Of a DNA stretch of 64,000 nucleotides, positions 35,434 to 44,862 are shown one piece after another. The first letter of the stretch is position 1, and each line of letters starts with the position of its first letter. Origin of the DNA: Lachnospiraceae bacterium Phil5 (GTDB taxonomy: Bacteria > Bacillota > Clostridia > TANB77 > CAG-508). A model generated the notes under the pieces. The model ran no database searches. It was not told the DNA's origin and saw only the letters and a list, made by a program, of their open reading frames with translations. The stretch is taken from positions 374,832-438,831 of the forward strand of contig NWBM01000002.1 of assembly GCA_002633185.1 (NCBI GenBank). Reading direction: 5' to 3'. A program made the position numbers and the translations under genes.

Positions 35434-35700
35434 TTAATTTTTTTGTTTATTTATTAATGTGTTATTTAGTTGTTTTAATGCTTCTTCAATATTTGTAATT
35501 CTTATTTCGAATATTTGATTTGTCATATCTGCTATTTGGTTGTACTCTTGTAGTTTGTTAATTCTTTGCATGTTTGTTGCATGATTTTTTTGTATAGTTA
35601 TTAGTTCGTTTTGTTGATTTGTTTGGATGTTTTTTAGTAGTACATATATTTCTGCTAAAATTTGTTCAATATCTTGATTAGCTATTTTAAAATTGTCCAT
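35434..35700 (-). CDS. Hypothetical coiled-coil protein, 88 residues
   Basis: Not recognised. It is a Gln/Asn/Ile-rich, wholly helical small protein with heptad-like spacing (IEQILAEIYVLLKNI and later IEEALKQLNNTL), probably a coiled coil. No membrane span or signal. The ATG at 35700 is chosen because AAGGGG lies 8 bases upstream; a GTG at 35709 overlaps that site. It is single-gene, with its own terminator. Confidence 0.55.
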   Translation of the reverse strand: MDNFKIANQDIEQILAEIYVLLKNIQTNQQNELITIQKNHATNMQRINKLQEYNQIADMTNQIFEIRITNIEEALKQLNNTLINKQKN

Positions 35701-35805
35701 ATTAATCACCCCTTATATGTAAAAATCACTATATATATTTTACCATTATATGGATATTATGGTCAATACATTAATCAAACTTTTGTTTTGTTTTTTATTT
35801 GATAA

Positions 35806-36195
35806 TTAAAAAATATTTACTAATCGAAAAACTTCTTTATCTTTTAGATGATCAACTATAAAAATACATTCATCAATTTGCATAATAGCTTCTCCATATT
35901 CTTCTGCTTCAGTTGCTGCATTAATTACTGCAAGCTTATTTCCGATTTTCTCAAGTTCATCATGTTCAGTATAGTAAGCAAGAATATTTGATTCTTTTTG
36001 CCAATTATTGTTTATATTGCTTATAGCTGATGTTATTTCTTCGCTGTTCTTATTTTCATTTATAATTTTTCCTCTTAACTCAATCAAATCTTTATCCAAT
36101 TCATCAAATACCTTCTCACTATAATTTTGAGTAAAAAAATGCCCAATTACAATTAAAATAAGAATTAAAGAAATCATAATATATTCTTTTTTCAT
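35806..36195 (-). CDS. DUF4363 family protein
   Basis: A 129-residue protein with an N-terminal membrane anchor (about 6-22) and a helical extracytoplasmic domain with WQKESNILAYYTEHDELEKI, the conserved DUF4363 segment. The family almost always follows a DUF421 gene, as here, where the two overlap by 4 bases. Unknown function; spore or envelope roles have been suggested from context in Clostridia. Confidence 0.8.
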   Translation of the reverse strand: MKKEYIMISLILILIVIGHFFTQNYSEKVFDELDKDLIELRGKIINENKNSEEITSAISNINNNWQKESNILAYYTEHDELEKIGNKLAVINAATEAEEYGEAIMQIDECIFIVDHLKDKEVFRLVNIF

Positions 36196-36872
36196 TTATC
36201 ATTGCCTTCCTTCTTTTGAGAAAAAATTTGTCCCTTTCCATCTATAGTTACAATTAAAGCCTCTTCTGGTTTGTAGCCAAATTTTTCAACTTGTTTTTTT
36301 AACCAATTATAATTTTTTCCAATCTTCTTTAAATTCTCGCTCATAATTTTTGTATCAATAACTAAATCATAAGGTATTCCTTCATAATCTGGTTCAATTC
36401 CAAAGTCTTCCGGAATAGTGCCTCTTTTATTTGGCTTTTGCACTATATTTATTTGTCCACTTGTTTCTAAAATTGCATATTCTACATCAGCTACATTCAT
36501 TACATTATTTTCTCGTAATCTTTCTTGTAATTCATTTACAGTAATTCTTTCCTTTCGAAGATTTTTTTCATCTATCTTACCTCTATAAATTAAAATTGAT
36601 GGTTTTCCACTAATTACAGCTCTAAAATTAATGCTCTTCATACTGCAAACTGAAATAATTAAATCCATCAACAACAATCCTAGTATTGGTATAATACCAT
36701 TTGTAATTGGAATTCCAGAATTTGCAATTGGTGTTGCTGCTAAATCTGCAATCATTATTGCTATAACAAACTCAAATGGCTGTAATTGACCTATTTCTCG
36801 TTTTCCCATCAATCTCATTACAATTAAAACAATTATGTATAAAAAAATTGATCTTGTAAAAATTACCAACAT
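36192..36872 (-). CDS. DUF421 (YetF/YcaP-like) membrane protein
   Basis: Three N-terminal hydrophobic segments with IVLIVMRLMGKREIGQLQPF (about 14-33) and FVIAIMIADLAATPIA are followed by a cytoplasmic domain (KPSILIYRGKIDEKNLRKER, then ERLRENNV and VEYAILETSGQINI), the DUF421 pattern. The start ATG 36872 has AAAGGAG 9 bases upstream; in-frame upstream codons lack a site. It is co-transcribed with DUF4363. Biochemical function unknown. Confidence 0.85.
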   Translation of the reverse strand: MLVIFTRSIFLYIIVLIVMRLMGKREIGQLQPFEFVIAIMIADLAATPIANSGIPITNGIIPILGLLLMDLIISVCSMKSINFRAVISGKPSILIYRGKIDEKNLRKERITVNELQERLRENNVMNVADVEYAILETSGQINIVQKPNKRGTIPEDFGIEPDYEGIPYDLVIDTKIMSENLKKIGKNYNWLKKQVEKFGYKPEEALIVTIDGKGQIFSQKKEGNDK

Positions 36873-36953
36873 ATATAAAACTCCTTTCATATGTAAAAAT
36901 TTTAGATATAAAAACACACATTTCAAATTTCAAAATTAATGCAATTTATTATA

Positions 36954-36971
36954 TTTTGCCAAATGGCAAAA
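36954..36971. promoter_or_regulatory. 18-bp palindrome between divergent genes, operator candidate
   Basis: TTTTGCCA-AA-TGGCAAAA is a perfect 8-bp-arm palindrome midway between the DUF421 gene (-) and the YvlD-like gene (+). Its symmetry and location suggest a repressor or activator site serving both. No T-tract follows, so a terminator is less likely. Confidence 0.5.
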
Positions 36972-37086
36972 AAAATTATTCATAAAAAGCATAATTAATT
37001 TTTTTTTGCAAATAATAAAAATGCAAAACTTATATAATTTTGCACTTTTATTGGCTTTACATCAAATTAATAAGGAGGTATTTAAA

Positions 37087-37464
37087 ATGGCTGATAATCA
37101 AGTAAATACTCAAGAAAATTCAGGTTTAAATACAGTTTGGCAAATTGTTGGTAGATTTATAACTGCCGCAATAGTACTTGGAATAACTGCATTTTTTACA
37201 CCTGGTTTTACAATTAACAGTATATGGGCTCTTGCACTAGCAACTATAGTGCTTACTGCAATCGACTTTTTAATAACAAAATTCACAGGATTGCACGCAA
37301 GTGCTTTCGGAAAAGGATTTGTTGGCTTTGTTCTAGCAGCTGTTGTACTATATGTAACCCAATACTTCGTTGCCGGATATTCAATATCATGGATAGCCGC
37401 AATAATTGGCGCTCTAGTATATGGAGTAGTAGACTACTTCTTACCAGGTGATCAAACTTTATAG
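37087..37464 (+). CDS. YvlD-like four-helix membrane protein (phage-holin superfamily IV fold)
   Basis: A 125-residue protein. After a short polar N-terminus, four hydrophobic segments follow: about 21-41 (IVGRFITAAIVLGITAFF), 47-64, 77-95 (GKGFVGFVLAAVVLYVTQYF) and 99-120. This is the YvlD-type pattern, usually annotated as phage holin family; no phage genes are near, so an envelope role is likelier than lysis. The start is set by AAGGAGG 7 bases upstream of 37087. Its stop sits directly beside the 37466 palindrome. Confidence 0.75.
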   Translation: MADNQVNTQENSGLNTVWQIVGRFITAAIVLGITAFFTPGFTINSIWALALATIVLTAIDFLITKFTGLHASAFGKGFVGFVLAAVVLYVTQYFVAGYSISWIAAIIGALVYGVVDYFLPGDQTL

Positions 37465-37465
37465 G

Positions 37466-37562
37466 TAGATTTTTGGGGACACTGTAAAAAAACATCTTGG
37501 GACAATTGGAAACGTGTACACATTGCCCCAAGATGTTTTTTGGAGGTGTCCCCAAAAATCTA
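37466..37562. repeat. Nested GGGGACAC palindrome between convergent genes
   Basis: The outer arms, from TAGATTTTTGGGGACAC (37466-37482) and GTGTCCCCAAAAATCTA (37546-37562), are exact reverse complements. An inner pair, ACATCTTGGGaCAAT and ATTGcCCCAAGATGT, gives a second hairpin. The spoIVA stop (37560-37562) is in the right arm and the upstream gene's stop abuts the left. It shares the GGGGACAC core with 1829-1889. It is probably a bidirectional terminator derived from a mobile palindromic element. Confidence 0.8.
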
Positions 37563-39041
37563 TAGTATAATACAAATTAATCCCCCACTACCCTCATTAA
37601 CAATTCTCTCTAGTGTTTCCTGCAATTTACCTTGTGCGTCTTCTGGCATTCTGCATAATTTGTTTTGTAAGCCTTCATTTACAAGCTCATGTAAACTTTT
37701 TCCAAATATATTAGACTCCCATATTTTCTTAGGATCTGTTTCAAATTCTGATAATAGATAATTTACTAACTCTTCTGATTGTCTTTCGCTTCCAACTATA
37801 GGAGATACTTCTGTTTCTATATCTGCTCTTATCATGTGTATTGAGGGTGCTTTTGCTTTTAATTTAACACCATATCTTGAACCTTGTTTTACCATTTCTG
37901 GTTCATCTAATATTAATTCATCCATGCTTGGTGTAACAATTCCATAGCCTTTTGCTTTTACTTCTTCTAATGCATATGCTATTTTGTCATATTCTCTCTT
38001 AGTTCTTGAAAATTCTGTTATTGTTGAAAATAAATCTCCCTCGTTATTTATCTCAACTCCTGAAATTTCTGTAATTATTTTATAAAATAATTCATCAATA
38101 AGATTTATTGTTACATTTACTTCACCAGTTCCCAATTTTATTTCATTTAAAACAGTGTTGGTTATAACTTCTGTTTTTTGCAATTTTCCTATCATATTAT
38201 CAACATTTTTTAATGTTTTTATATTATTACAAGCATCTTTAATTTCTGCAAACAATTCCTTTTTAAGCCAATGATTTTCATCTAACCTATCAGCCCATTT
38301 AGGAAAATTGATATTAATTCTTTCAACTGGAAATTCATATAAAATTTTTGCAAATATATCATTTATATCATCTAATTCCAAATTTGAACAATCTGTTGGT
38401 ACTACAGTTGCTTGATATTTTTCTTCAAGCTTATGAGCCAATACTTTTGTTGATTCAGAATATGGAGAATTACTATTTAGAAGAATAATAAATGGTTTAT
38501 TTAATTCTTTTAATTCATTAACAACACGTTCCTCAGCTTCAATATAATCTTCCCTTGGAATGTCTGTTATACTTCCATCTGTTGTAACCAAAATTCCTAT
38601 TGTTGAATGCTCTTGAATTACTTTCTTGGTTCCAATTTCAGCCGCTCTTTCAAATGGAATTTCCTCATCTGACCATGGTGTTTTTACCATTCTAGGCATA
38701 TCATTTTCCAAATATCCAATTGCATTATTTACTAGATATCCAACACAATCAACCATCCTAGTTTTCAATTTCAAATTATTACCAATAACAATTTCAACAG
38801 CCTCATTTGGTATAAATTTAGGTTCTGTTGTCATTATTGTTCTTCCACCAGCACTTTGTGGAAGCTCATCTCTTGCACGCTCTTGTTTATATGTATTGTT
38901 AATATTCGGAATAACTAGTAAATCCATAAATTTCTTAATAAATGTTGATTTTCCAGTTCTGACAGGTCCAACTACTCCCACATAAATATCGCCATCTGTA
39001 CGTTTGGCAATATCCTCATAAAGTTTAAAGTTATTTTCCAT
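37560..39041 (-). CDS. spoIVA: Stage IV sporulation protein A, spore-coat morphogenetic ATPase
   Basis: SpoIVA hydrolyses ATP to polymerise on the forespore surface and is the base of the spore coat. Walker A is GPVRTGKST (about 25-33), then LPQSAGGRTIMTTEPKFIP and MVDCVGYLV, and DIPREDYIEAEERVV; the C-terminus ends GSGGLICIIL. Length 493 matches the family (about 492). It is a marker that the organism forms endospores. The start follows AAGGAGG. Its stop lies in the 37466-37562 palindrome. A mother-cell sigma-E promoter is expected but I could not fix one. Confidence 0.97.
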   Translation of the reverse strand: MENNFKLYEDIAKRTDGDIYVGVVGPVRTGKSTFIKKFMDLLVIPNINNTYKQERARDELPQSAGGRTIMTTEPKFIPNEAVEIVIGNNLKLKTRMVDCVGYLVNNAIGYLENDMPRMVKTPWSDEEIPFERAAEIGTKKVIQEHSTIGILVTTDGSITDIPREDYIEAEERVVNELKELNKPFIILLNSNSPYSESTKVLAHKLEEKYQATVVPTDCSNLELDDINDIFAKILYEFPVERININFPKWADRLDENHWLKKELFAEIKDACNNIKTLKNVDNMIGKLQKTEVITNTVLNEIKLGTGEVNVTINLIDELFYKIITEISGVEINNEGDLFSTITEFSRTKREYDKIAYALEEVKAKGYGIVTPSMDELILDEPEMVKQGSRYGVKLKAKAPSIHMIRADIETEVSPIVGSERQSEELVNYLLSEFETDPKKIWESNIFGKSLHELVNEGLQNKLCRMPEDAQGKLQETLERIVNEGSGGLICIIL

Positions 39042-39151
39042 TTATAATTCCTCCTTAAATGTTTGTCTAAGTAAACTTTATTAATTTATATTAGGTATTT
39101 GTTTGTTTTATGACAAAAATTTAAGATTTAAAATATTATGAAAACAAGAGC

Positions 39152-39180
39152 TTGATTTTGAAATTTTTTTATGCTATATT
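39152..39180 (+). promoter_or_regulatory. Sigma-A-type promoter for the UDP-sugar pyrophosphorylase gene
   Basis: TTGATT (39152-39157), a 17-base spacer ending TGc and TATATT (39175-39180) form an extended -10 promoter about 65 bases before the ATG. Confidence 0.65.
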
Positions 39181-39245
39181 ATCATATTATATAGGAATTA
39201 CATTATATTTTGACGTTAAAAACTACATAAAAAGGAAAGATTGAA

Positions 39246-40487
39246 ATGGAGAATATTGAAATGGCCAAGCAAAAATTAAAAGATTTAAATCAAGAACACA
39301 TAATAACATGGATGGACAAATTACCTGATGATGAAAAAAATAAACTTGCAAATCAAGTTTTAAATTTAAATATAAAACAAGTTGTAGATTTATATAATAA
39401 TTTAAATAAAACTTTTGAAATTGGGAACAAAAAAATAGAAAAAATTTCCGCTATAGATATAGAAAAACTATCAAAAGAAGACTTTGAAAAATACAAAAAT
39501 ACTGGAATTGATGTAATAAAAAATAATCAATATGCTGTAATAACAATGGCCGGAGGTCAAGGAACAAGACTTGGACACAATGGTCCTAAAGGAACTTTCA
39601 TGGTCCATCTAAATAGTGGTGATAAATATTTATTCCAAATAATTGTTGAAGCTTTGCAAAAAGCAAATAATAAATATTCAGTTACAATACCATGGTATAT
39701 TATGACAAGCGAAGAAAACAATGATCAAACTCAAGCATTTTTAGAAGAACACAACTATTTTGGCTATCCTAAAGATAGTGTAAAATTATTCAAACAAGGT
39801 AAAGTTCCTCTTATTTCAAATAAAGGAAAATTATTAATTGGAAGTAACAAACTAATTAAAGAAGCTTCTGATGGTAATGGAAGCATTTATGCATCACTTA
39901 AAAACGACGGAATTTTAGATGAAATGAAAGCTAAAAATATCAAATGGGTATTTGTTGGTGGTGTTGACAATATTTTATTAAGAATTGTAGATCCTCTACT
40001 TTTAGGTGTTACAATTAGTCAAAACAATCAAATAGCATCAAAATCAGTAAAAAAAGCTAATCCCAAAGAACGTGCTGGAGTATTTTGCAAAATTGATGGA
40101 ATGCCCGGAATTATTGAATATTCAGAACTTCCAGAAGAAATGGCTGAAGAAAGAGACGAGCACGGGGATTTAGTATATGGTGATGTAAATATTTTAAGCC
40201 ATTTATTTAGTTTTGATGCATTAGAAAAACTATCAAATGTAAAATTACCTTATCATATTGCTGAAAAAGTTTCAGATTATTTAGATGAAGACGGAAATTT
40301 AGTAAAACCAATAGAAAAAAATGTTTATAAATTCGAATCATTTATTTTTGATGCATTTTCAAATTACAATGAAATGAGTATCTTAAGAGTTCAAAGATCA
40401 GAAGAATTCGCTCCAATAAAAAATAAAGAAGGCGTTGATAGTCCTGAAACAGCAGTAAATCTTTATAACAACGCAAAATCATTATAA
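39246..40487 (+). CDS. UDPGP-type UTP--sugar-1-phosphate uridylyltransferase
   Basis: Makes a UDP-sugar (UDP-GlcNAc/GalNAc or UDP-glucose) from UTP and the sugar phosphate. The uridyl-binding loop is MAGGQGTRLGHNGPKG (about 101-116), followed by YIMTSEENNDQT, FVGGVDNILLRIVDP (about 237-251) and YGDVNILSHLF. It resembles eukaryotic-type UDP-N-acetylhexosamine pyrophosphorylases rather than GalU or GlmU. Length 413. It has its own promoter and terminator and may supply the polysaccharide locus. Substrate choice is not visible from sequence. Confidence 0.88.
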   Translation: MENIEMAKQKLKDLNQEHIITWMDKLPDDEKNKLANQVLNLNIKQVVDLYNNLNKTFEIGNKKIEKISAIDIEKLSKEDFEKYKNTGIDVIKNNQYAVITMAGGQGTRLGHNGPKGTFMVHLNSGDKYLFQIIVEALQKANNKYSVTIPWYIMTSEENNDQTQAFLEEHNYFGYPKDSVKLFKQGKVPLISNKGKLLIGSNKLIKEASDGNGSIYASLKNDGILDEMKAKNIKWVFVGGVDNILLRIVDPLLLGVTISQNNQIASKSVKKANPKERAGVFCKIDGMPGIIEYSELPEEMAEERDEHGDLVYGDVNILSHLFSFDALEKLSNVKLPYHIAEKVSDYLDEDGNLVKPIEKNVYKFESFIFDAFSNYNEMSILRVQRSEEFAPIKNKEGVDSPETAVNLYNNAKSL

Positions 40488-40500
40488 TTATAATATTAAA

Positions 40501-40540
40501 AAATCTCTTTTAATTTTAAGTAATTAAAAGAGATTTTTTT
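40501..40540 (+). terminator. Terminator after the UDP-sugar pyrophosphorylase gene
   Basis: A perfect 15-bp stem, AAATCTCTTTTAATT / AATTAAAAGAGATTT, with a 6-base loop ends in a T-run. Confidence 0.9.
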
Positions 40541-40617
40541 GTGTGCTTTCTATTTTGCATATATTTTCAAATTTTGTAAACACTATCATATAAATCAAAA
40601 TTTTGAAAGGATTCAAA

Positions 40618-42276
40618 ATGAAAAATCAGAACACTTTAAAACGTTTATATGATAAATTTATAAAATATAATCCATCCCCTGAATATGTTTTTACAATTAC
40701 AACCGAAAATTCTAAAGATATAGACAAAGACCCTGTTGTTACTACTAAAAATATAGAACCTCAACTGTTTTCTTCTAATCTTACAGAAAACATAAACTAT
40801 TTAAAATATAAATATAACAGCCTAATTAATAGTGATGTAATATTCAGAAAATTCACTCTAACACTGCAGAACAAAGAATATTCTGCCAATTTAATATATA
40901 TTGATGGTATGATTGATACAAAAATAGTAAATGAATCTGTTCTTAAGCCTCTTATGCTAAAAAATAAAACCAATATGTATAATCAAAAATCATTGACTCC
41001 AGAAGACTTTATATATCAGCATCTTATACATCAAACAGATACAAGAAAAGTAGAAAAATATGAAGATGCCATAAATAGCATAAACATTGGAAATTGCATT
41101 CTTATAGTTGATACTATTAACTTTGGATTTAATATTGATGTAAAAGGTTTTAAACAAAGAAGTATTGACTCCCCAAAAAACGAAATTGTAATTAGAGGTT
41201 CACAAGAAGCTTTTGTTGAAAATTTAAGAACCAATACTTCAATGCTTAGAAGAATTATTAATAACGAAAACCTTGTTATAGAGAATTGTCAGGTCGGCAC
41301 AATAAGCAAAACTAATGTTGCTGTATGTTATTTAAGAGATATAGCAAATGATGATTTAGTAGCAGAAACAAAATTTAGAATTAATAACTTAGACATTGAT
41401 TACTTACTCTCTTCTGGTCAATTAGAACAGCTTATTCAAGATAATGGCTATAGCTTATTTCCTCAAATGCTAGCAACAGAAAGACCAGATAAAACTGCTA
41501 TTCATTTATTTGAAGGAAGAGTTGCAATAATTGTAAATGGCTCTCCTTATGCCTTAGTTGCACCAGGAGTTCTATCTGATTTTCTATCTTCCCCAGAAGA
41601 TTCAAATTACAGATTTCAATTTTCAAACATGCTGAAATTTATAAGATTAATATCTGTTTTCTTTGCACTTTTTCTACCAGGAATATATGTAGCAATAACC
41701 ACACATCATCAAGAATTACTGCCAACAGAGCTATTATTTACAATTGAAGCTGCAAGAGAAACAGTACCCTTCCCTATTATTTTTGAAATATTATTAATGG
41801 AAGGATCTTTTGAATTAATACGTGAAGCCGGTCTTAGAGTTCCTTCGCCTATTGGTCCAACAATTGGTATAGTTGGCGGACTTATTTTAGGAGAAGCAGC
41901 AGTTAGTGCAAACTTAGTCAGCCCAATTTTGATTATAATTGTTGCAATTACTGCAATATGTTCATTTAGCATTCCAGATTACTCTTTCAATTTTACAATA
42001 AGAATTTATCGATTTGTATACATTTTCTTAGCGAATATTGGAGGTTTTCTTGGAATTGCCGTTGGATTATTTTTACACACTGTTTTTTTATGCAATTTAA
42101 AATCATTTGGCTGCCCTTACCTAACTCCATTTGTTGTTAGAAATAATAGACGAACACTTACCTCATATTTCTTACCTCCAATTTGGAAAAGAGAAAATCG
42201 TTCAAATATTGTAAACCCAAAGAAAAAATATTCACAAGGAAAAATTAGTATGTTATGGAAAAAGACAAAAATTTAA
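40618..42276 (+). CDS. gerXA: Spore germinant receptor A subunit (GerA family)
   Basis: The N-terminal soluble half includes IVDTINFGFNIDVKGFKQRS and IRGSQEAFVENLRTNTSMLR (about residues 172-220), the GerA-family core. It is followed by LFEGRVAIIVNGSPYALVAP and four to five hydrophobic segments with SVFFALFLPGIYVAIT, PFPIIFEILLMEGSFELIRE and GPTIGIVGGLILGEAAVSA. This is the A subunit of an inner-membrane germinant receptor. The ATG at 40618 (GAAAGGATT upstream) is preferred over TTG 40603. It is the first gene of an A-B-C-small-protein operon; a forespore sigma-G promoter is expected (CATATAA at 40588 could be its -10, but no good -35 is seen). Confidence 0.93.
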   Translation: MKNQNTLKRLYDKFIKYNPSPEYVFTITTENSKDIDKDPVVTTKNIEPQLFSSNLTENINYLKYKYNSLINSDVIFRKFTLTLQNKEYSANLIYIDGMIDTKIVNESVLKPLMLKNKTNMYNQKSLTPEDFIYQHLIHQTDTRKVEKYEDAINSINIGNCILIVDTINFGFNIDVKGFKQRSIDSPKNEIVIRGSQEAFVENLRTNTSMLRRIINNENLVIENCQVGTISKTNVAVCYLRDIANDDLVAETKFRINNLDIDYLLSSGQLEQLIQDNGYSLFPQMLATERPDKTAIHLFEGRVAIIVNGSPYALVAPGVLSDFLSSPEDSNYRFQFSNMLKFIRLISVFFALFLPGIYVAITTHHQELLPTELLFTIEAARETVPFPIIFEILLMEGSFELIREAGLRVPSPIGPTIGIVGGLILGEAAVSANLVSPILIIIVAITAICSFSIPDYSFNFTIRIYRFVYIFLANIGGFLGIAVGLFLHTVFLCNLKSFGCPYLTPFVVRNNRRTLTSYFLPPIWKRENRSNIVNPKKKYSQGKISMLWKKTKI

Positions 42277-42292
42277 AAGGAGATTATAATTT

Positions 42293-43411
42293 ATGAATAC
42301 TGAAAAAATTGGCTATGTTGAAGCGATTTCAATAATCACTCTAGTAATAATAAATAAAGTAATTCTAATACTTCCTAAAGAAATAATATCTAACACTGGC
42401 TCAGCTGCTTGGCTTAATACTATATATGTTTCAATTTTAGCAGTATTACTTGCATGGTTTATATCTTTTTTATTTAAAAAATTTGAAGGAAAAGATATAC
42501 TAGATGTTGGTGAATTTTTGGGAGGACCTACTTTAAAAACAATTATCGGTATACTTTATATTATTTTGCTAATATTAGTTCCAATTTTTGTATTAAAAAA
42601 TTTCACAGAAACCCTAAAATCAATATACTTTAGAACATCACCTTTTATTTTTATTTTATTGTTTTTTATTATTAGCACAACAATCGCCAATCATTTTTCA
42701 TCTAAGGTTTTAGCTAAAGCCAATTTAATACTGATGATTGTAAGTTTTTTAGGAATAGCTTTGATACTTGTAGCATCAATAAAAAATTTTCAAGTAGACC
42801 AGCTTTTTCCAGTATTAGGATATGGTTTTAATGAAACTTTTATAAAAGGAATTGGTAGTTTATTTAGTTTTTCATCAATAGGATATCTATTTTTATTTGG
42901 ACCACTTTTAGATAAACCTAAAGATTTAAAAAAAATATCAATTTTATCAATCATAGCATCAGGAATATATTTAGTATCAACAGTACTATGCATTCTACTA
43001 TCATTCTCATTTTCTTTTAAAAGTGGTGAATCTATTTCACTATATTTACTTACAAGAACTATTGACTTTGGTAGATTCATTCAAAGAATTGATGCTGTAT
43101 TTATATTTATGTGGATTATATCAACATTACTATATATTTGTTTTGCAATTCACTTTGCAATATATTTGTTTAAAAAATTAACCAAAATAACTGATTCAAG
43201 CTGCATGAATTATACCGTAAATCTATTTATTTTGGCTGTACTGCTAATTCCTGTTGGTATTGCAACTTTTAATAACATAGCTGGCAATTTATTTAAAATT
43301 CTTACATTTGGAGTGTTGTTTATTGGAAGTACTTTAATTCTAATTATAGCGAATTTCAAGTTAAAATTTATTGATATAAAAAAACAGAATCAAGAAAGGG
43401 ATGAAATTTAA
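42293..43411 (+). CDS. gerXB: Spore germinant receptor B subunit (GerAB/APC-like permease)
   Basis: A 372-residue polytopic protein with ten hydrophobic segments and the GerAB-type start EKIGYVEAISIITLVIINKV. FLGGPTLKTIIGILYIILLI and ALILVASIKNFQVDQLFPV are typical. B subunits bind the germinant. It follows gerXA by 16 bases with AAAAGGAG, and its TAA overlaps the gerXC ATG (TAATG). Confidence 0.92.
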   Translation: MNTEKIGYVEAISIITLVIINKVILILPKEIISNTGSAAWLNTIYVSILAVLLAWFISFLFKKFEGKDILDVGEFLGGPTLKTIIGILYIILLILVPIFVLKNFTETLKSIYFRTSPFIFILLFFIISTTIANHFSSKVLAKANLILMIVSFLGIALILVASIKNFQVDQLFPVLGYGFNETFIKGIGSLFSFSSIGYLFLFGPLLDKPKDLKKISILSIIASGIYLVSTVLCILLSFSFSFKSGESISLYLLTRTIDFGRFIQRIDAVFIFMWIISTLLYICFAIHFAIYLFKKLTKITDSSCMNYTVNLFILAVLLIPVGIATFNNIAGNLFKILTFGVLFIGSTLILIIANFKLKFIDIKKQNQERDEI

Positions 43412-44643
43412 TGAGAAAAAAAATATTACTAATTGCATGTATATTACTTCTAAATCTCACTCTTCTTTCTGGATGTTATGATTCTCGTGGAATTGAAGAC
43501 TTAGCATACGTTACAGCTGTAGGACTTGATATATCAGACAATAATCTACTAAATCTAACATTACAAATTTCAATTCCAAGCTCCAGTTCAAGTGATAGTT
43601 CTGGAAGTAGTCAATCTAGTAAAACAGCCACAATTACTGTTGAATGTACAAGTATAAATATTGGTTTAGCTTTAGCAAATAGCTATATAAGTAAAGAACT
43701 TGATTTATCTCATTGTAAAGTAATAATCCTATCTGAAGAATTAGCAATGCAAGGTGTTTCAACATATTTAGATACATTAGCAAATAATGTAGAAATTAGA
43801 CCTGATTGTAATATTATAATAACAAGATGTGAAGCTAAAGACTTTATTGAAAACGCTGAACCTTCAACAGAAGCACTAACTGCAAGATATTATGAAGTAT
43901 CTATAAATTCAACTAAATATACTGGCTATACTCCAGCAACTGAACTAATTGATTTTCTAAGTAATATTAAAAACAGTACTATACAAGCAAGTGCATTTCT
44001 TGGTGGACTTAATAATAATTCAAACCAAGAAAAATCATCAAGTACGCCAACTAATCCTGACAATAACTATCTTGCTGGAGAAACGCCAACAGAAACAAAA
44101 GATAGTGTTGAAGGCTTTGGAACCGCTGTTTTTTATGATGATAAACTAGTTGGCGAATTGGCTGGAATGGAAACCATATGTCATTTAATGGTTATGAATA
44201 AATTCGAAAGCTGCACTGTATCTGTTCCAAATTTATTTACTCAAAATCATCAAAATGTTGATTTAAGACTATTCAAAAAGAAAAATCCAAATATTAAAGT
44301 TGATATTATAAATGGTTCACCATATATATCTGTTGAAATATTTTTACAAGGATATGGCCTTTCTTTAGACTCAGATACTGATTATGGTTCTGAAGCAGAA
44401 CTAGAAGATATAGATTATTCTGCTGAATATTATTTGGAAAATGAAATTAAAAATTATTTATATAAAACTGCAAAAAATTTTAATTCAGATATTGATGGTT
44501 TTGGGAAAAAAGCTGTTTCAAAATATCTAACAATAGATGAATGGCATGATGCAAGCTGGCTTGAAAATTATAAAAATTCTTTTTTTGATGTAAAAGTAAA
44601 TGTTAATATAAAATCTGGATATGAATTTAATAAATCTACTTAA
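43411..44643 (+). CDS. gerXC: Spore germinant receptor C subunit (GerAC lipoprotein)
   Basis: A signal peptide ending in lipobox LLSGC (Cys about residue 22) is followed by YDSRGIEDLAYVTAVGLDIS, the GerAC start. A Ser/Gly-rich linker (about 53-68) and the C-terminal GerAC domain follow, with YYLENEIKNYLYKTAKNFNSD. Length 410. The mature lipoprotein sits on the outer face of the inner spore membrane as part of the receptor complex. The start overlaps the gerXB stop by one base. Confidence 0.93.
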   Translation: MRKKILLIACILLLNLTLLSGCYDSRGIEDLAYVTAVGLDISDNNLLNLTLQISIPSSSSSDSSGSSQSSKTATITVECTSINIGLALANSYISKELDLSHCKVIILSEELAMQGVSTYLDTLANNVEIRPDCNIIITRCEAKDFIENAEPSTEALTARYYEVSINSTKYTGYTPATELIDFLSNIKNSTIQASAFLGGLNNNSNQEKSSSTPTNPDNNYLAGETPTETKDSVEGFGTAVFYDDKLVGELAGMETICHLMVMNKFESCTVSVPNLFTQNHQNVDLRLFKKKNPNIKVDIINGSPYISVEIFLQGYGLSLDSDTDYGSEAELEDIDYSAEYYLENEIKNYLYKTAKNFNSDIDGFGKKAVSKYLTIDEWHDASWLENYKNSFFDVKVNVNIKSGYEFNKST

Positions 44644-44665
44644 TAAGTGAAAGGATAATTAAAAT

Positions 44666-44830
44666 ATGAAAATATTGGTAAGCTTCTTCTCTATATGGGC
44701 ATTAATTAGAAGTATTTCATATGCAATGTATGAACACAAAACAAACAAAAATACTGTTGGTGCAGTTTGTGTTGTAGTTTTGAACATTGTAACTTTTGTT
44801 TTTATTAATATAATGTTGGTTTTGAATTAA
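44666..44830 (+). CDS. 54-residue two-span membrane protein, candidate germinant-receptor D-type subunit
   Basis: A short gene with GAAAGGATAA upstream of the ATG, 22 bases after gerXC and before the operon-ending palindrome. The product has two hydrophobic segments: about 3-21 (LVSFFSIWALIRSI) and about 33-53 (AVCVVVLNIVTFVFINIMLV), joined by a polar loop EHKTNKN. In Bacillus some ger operons carry a small two-span D subunit that modulates germination; size, topology and position fit, but homology is not shown. Confidence 0.6.
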   Translation: MKILVSFFSIWALIRSISYAMYEHKTNKNTVGAVCVVVLNIVTFVFINIMLVLN

Positions 44831-44862
44831 GGACAATTGGGGCATCTGTCCCCAATTGTCCT
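44830..44862. repeat. Perfect 13-bp-arm palindrome between convergent ger operon and rnr
   Basis: AGGACAATTGGGG / CCCCAATTGTCCT with a 7-base loop. The small gene's TAA (44828-44830) touches the left arm and the rnr TAG (44863-44861) lies in the right. It has the same GGAC/GGGG character as the other palindromes and is likely a bidirectional terminator. Confidence 0.75.

Noticed and set aside
37087..37464. Phage holin, as the family name suggests
   Set aside because: No endolysin or phage gene is near, and YvlD-like proteins of this type are common chromosomal envelope proteins.
37283..37555. Minus-strand open frame across the YvlD-like gene and palindrome
   Set aside because: It is antisense to a clear membrane-protein gene and begins inside the palindromic repeat; no ribosome site.
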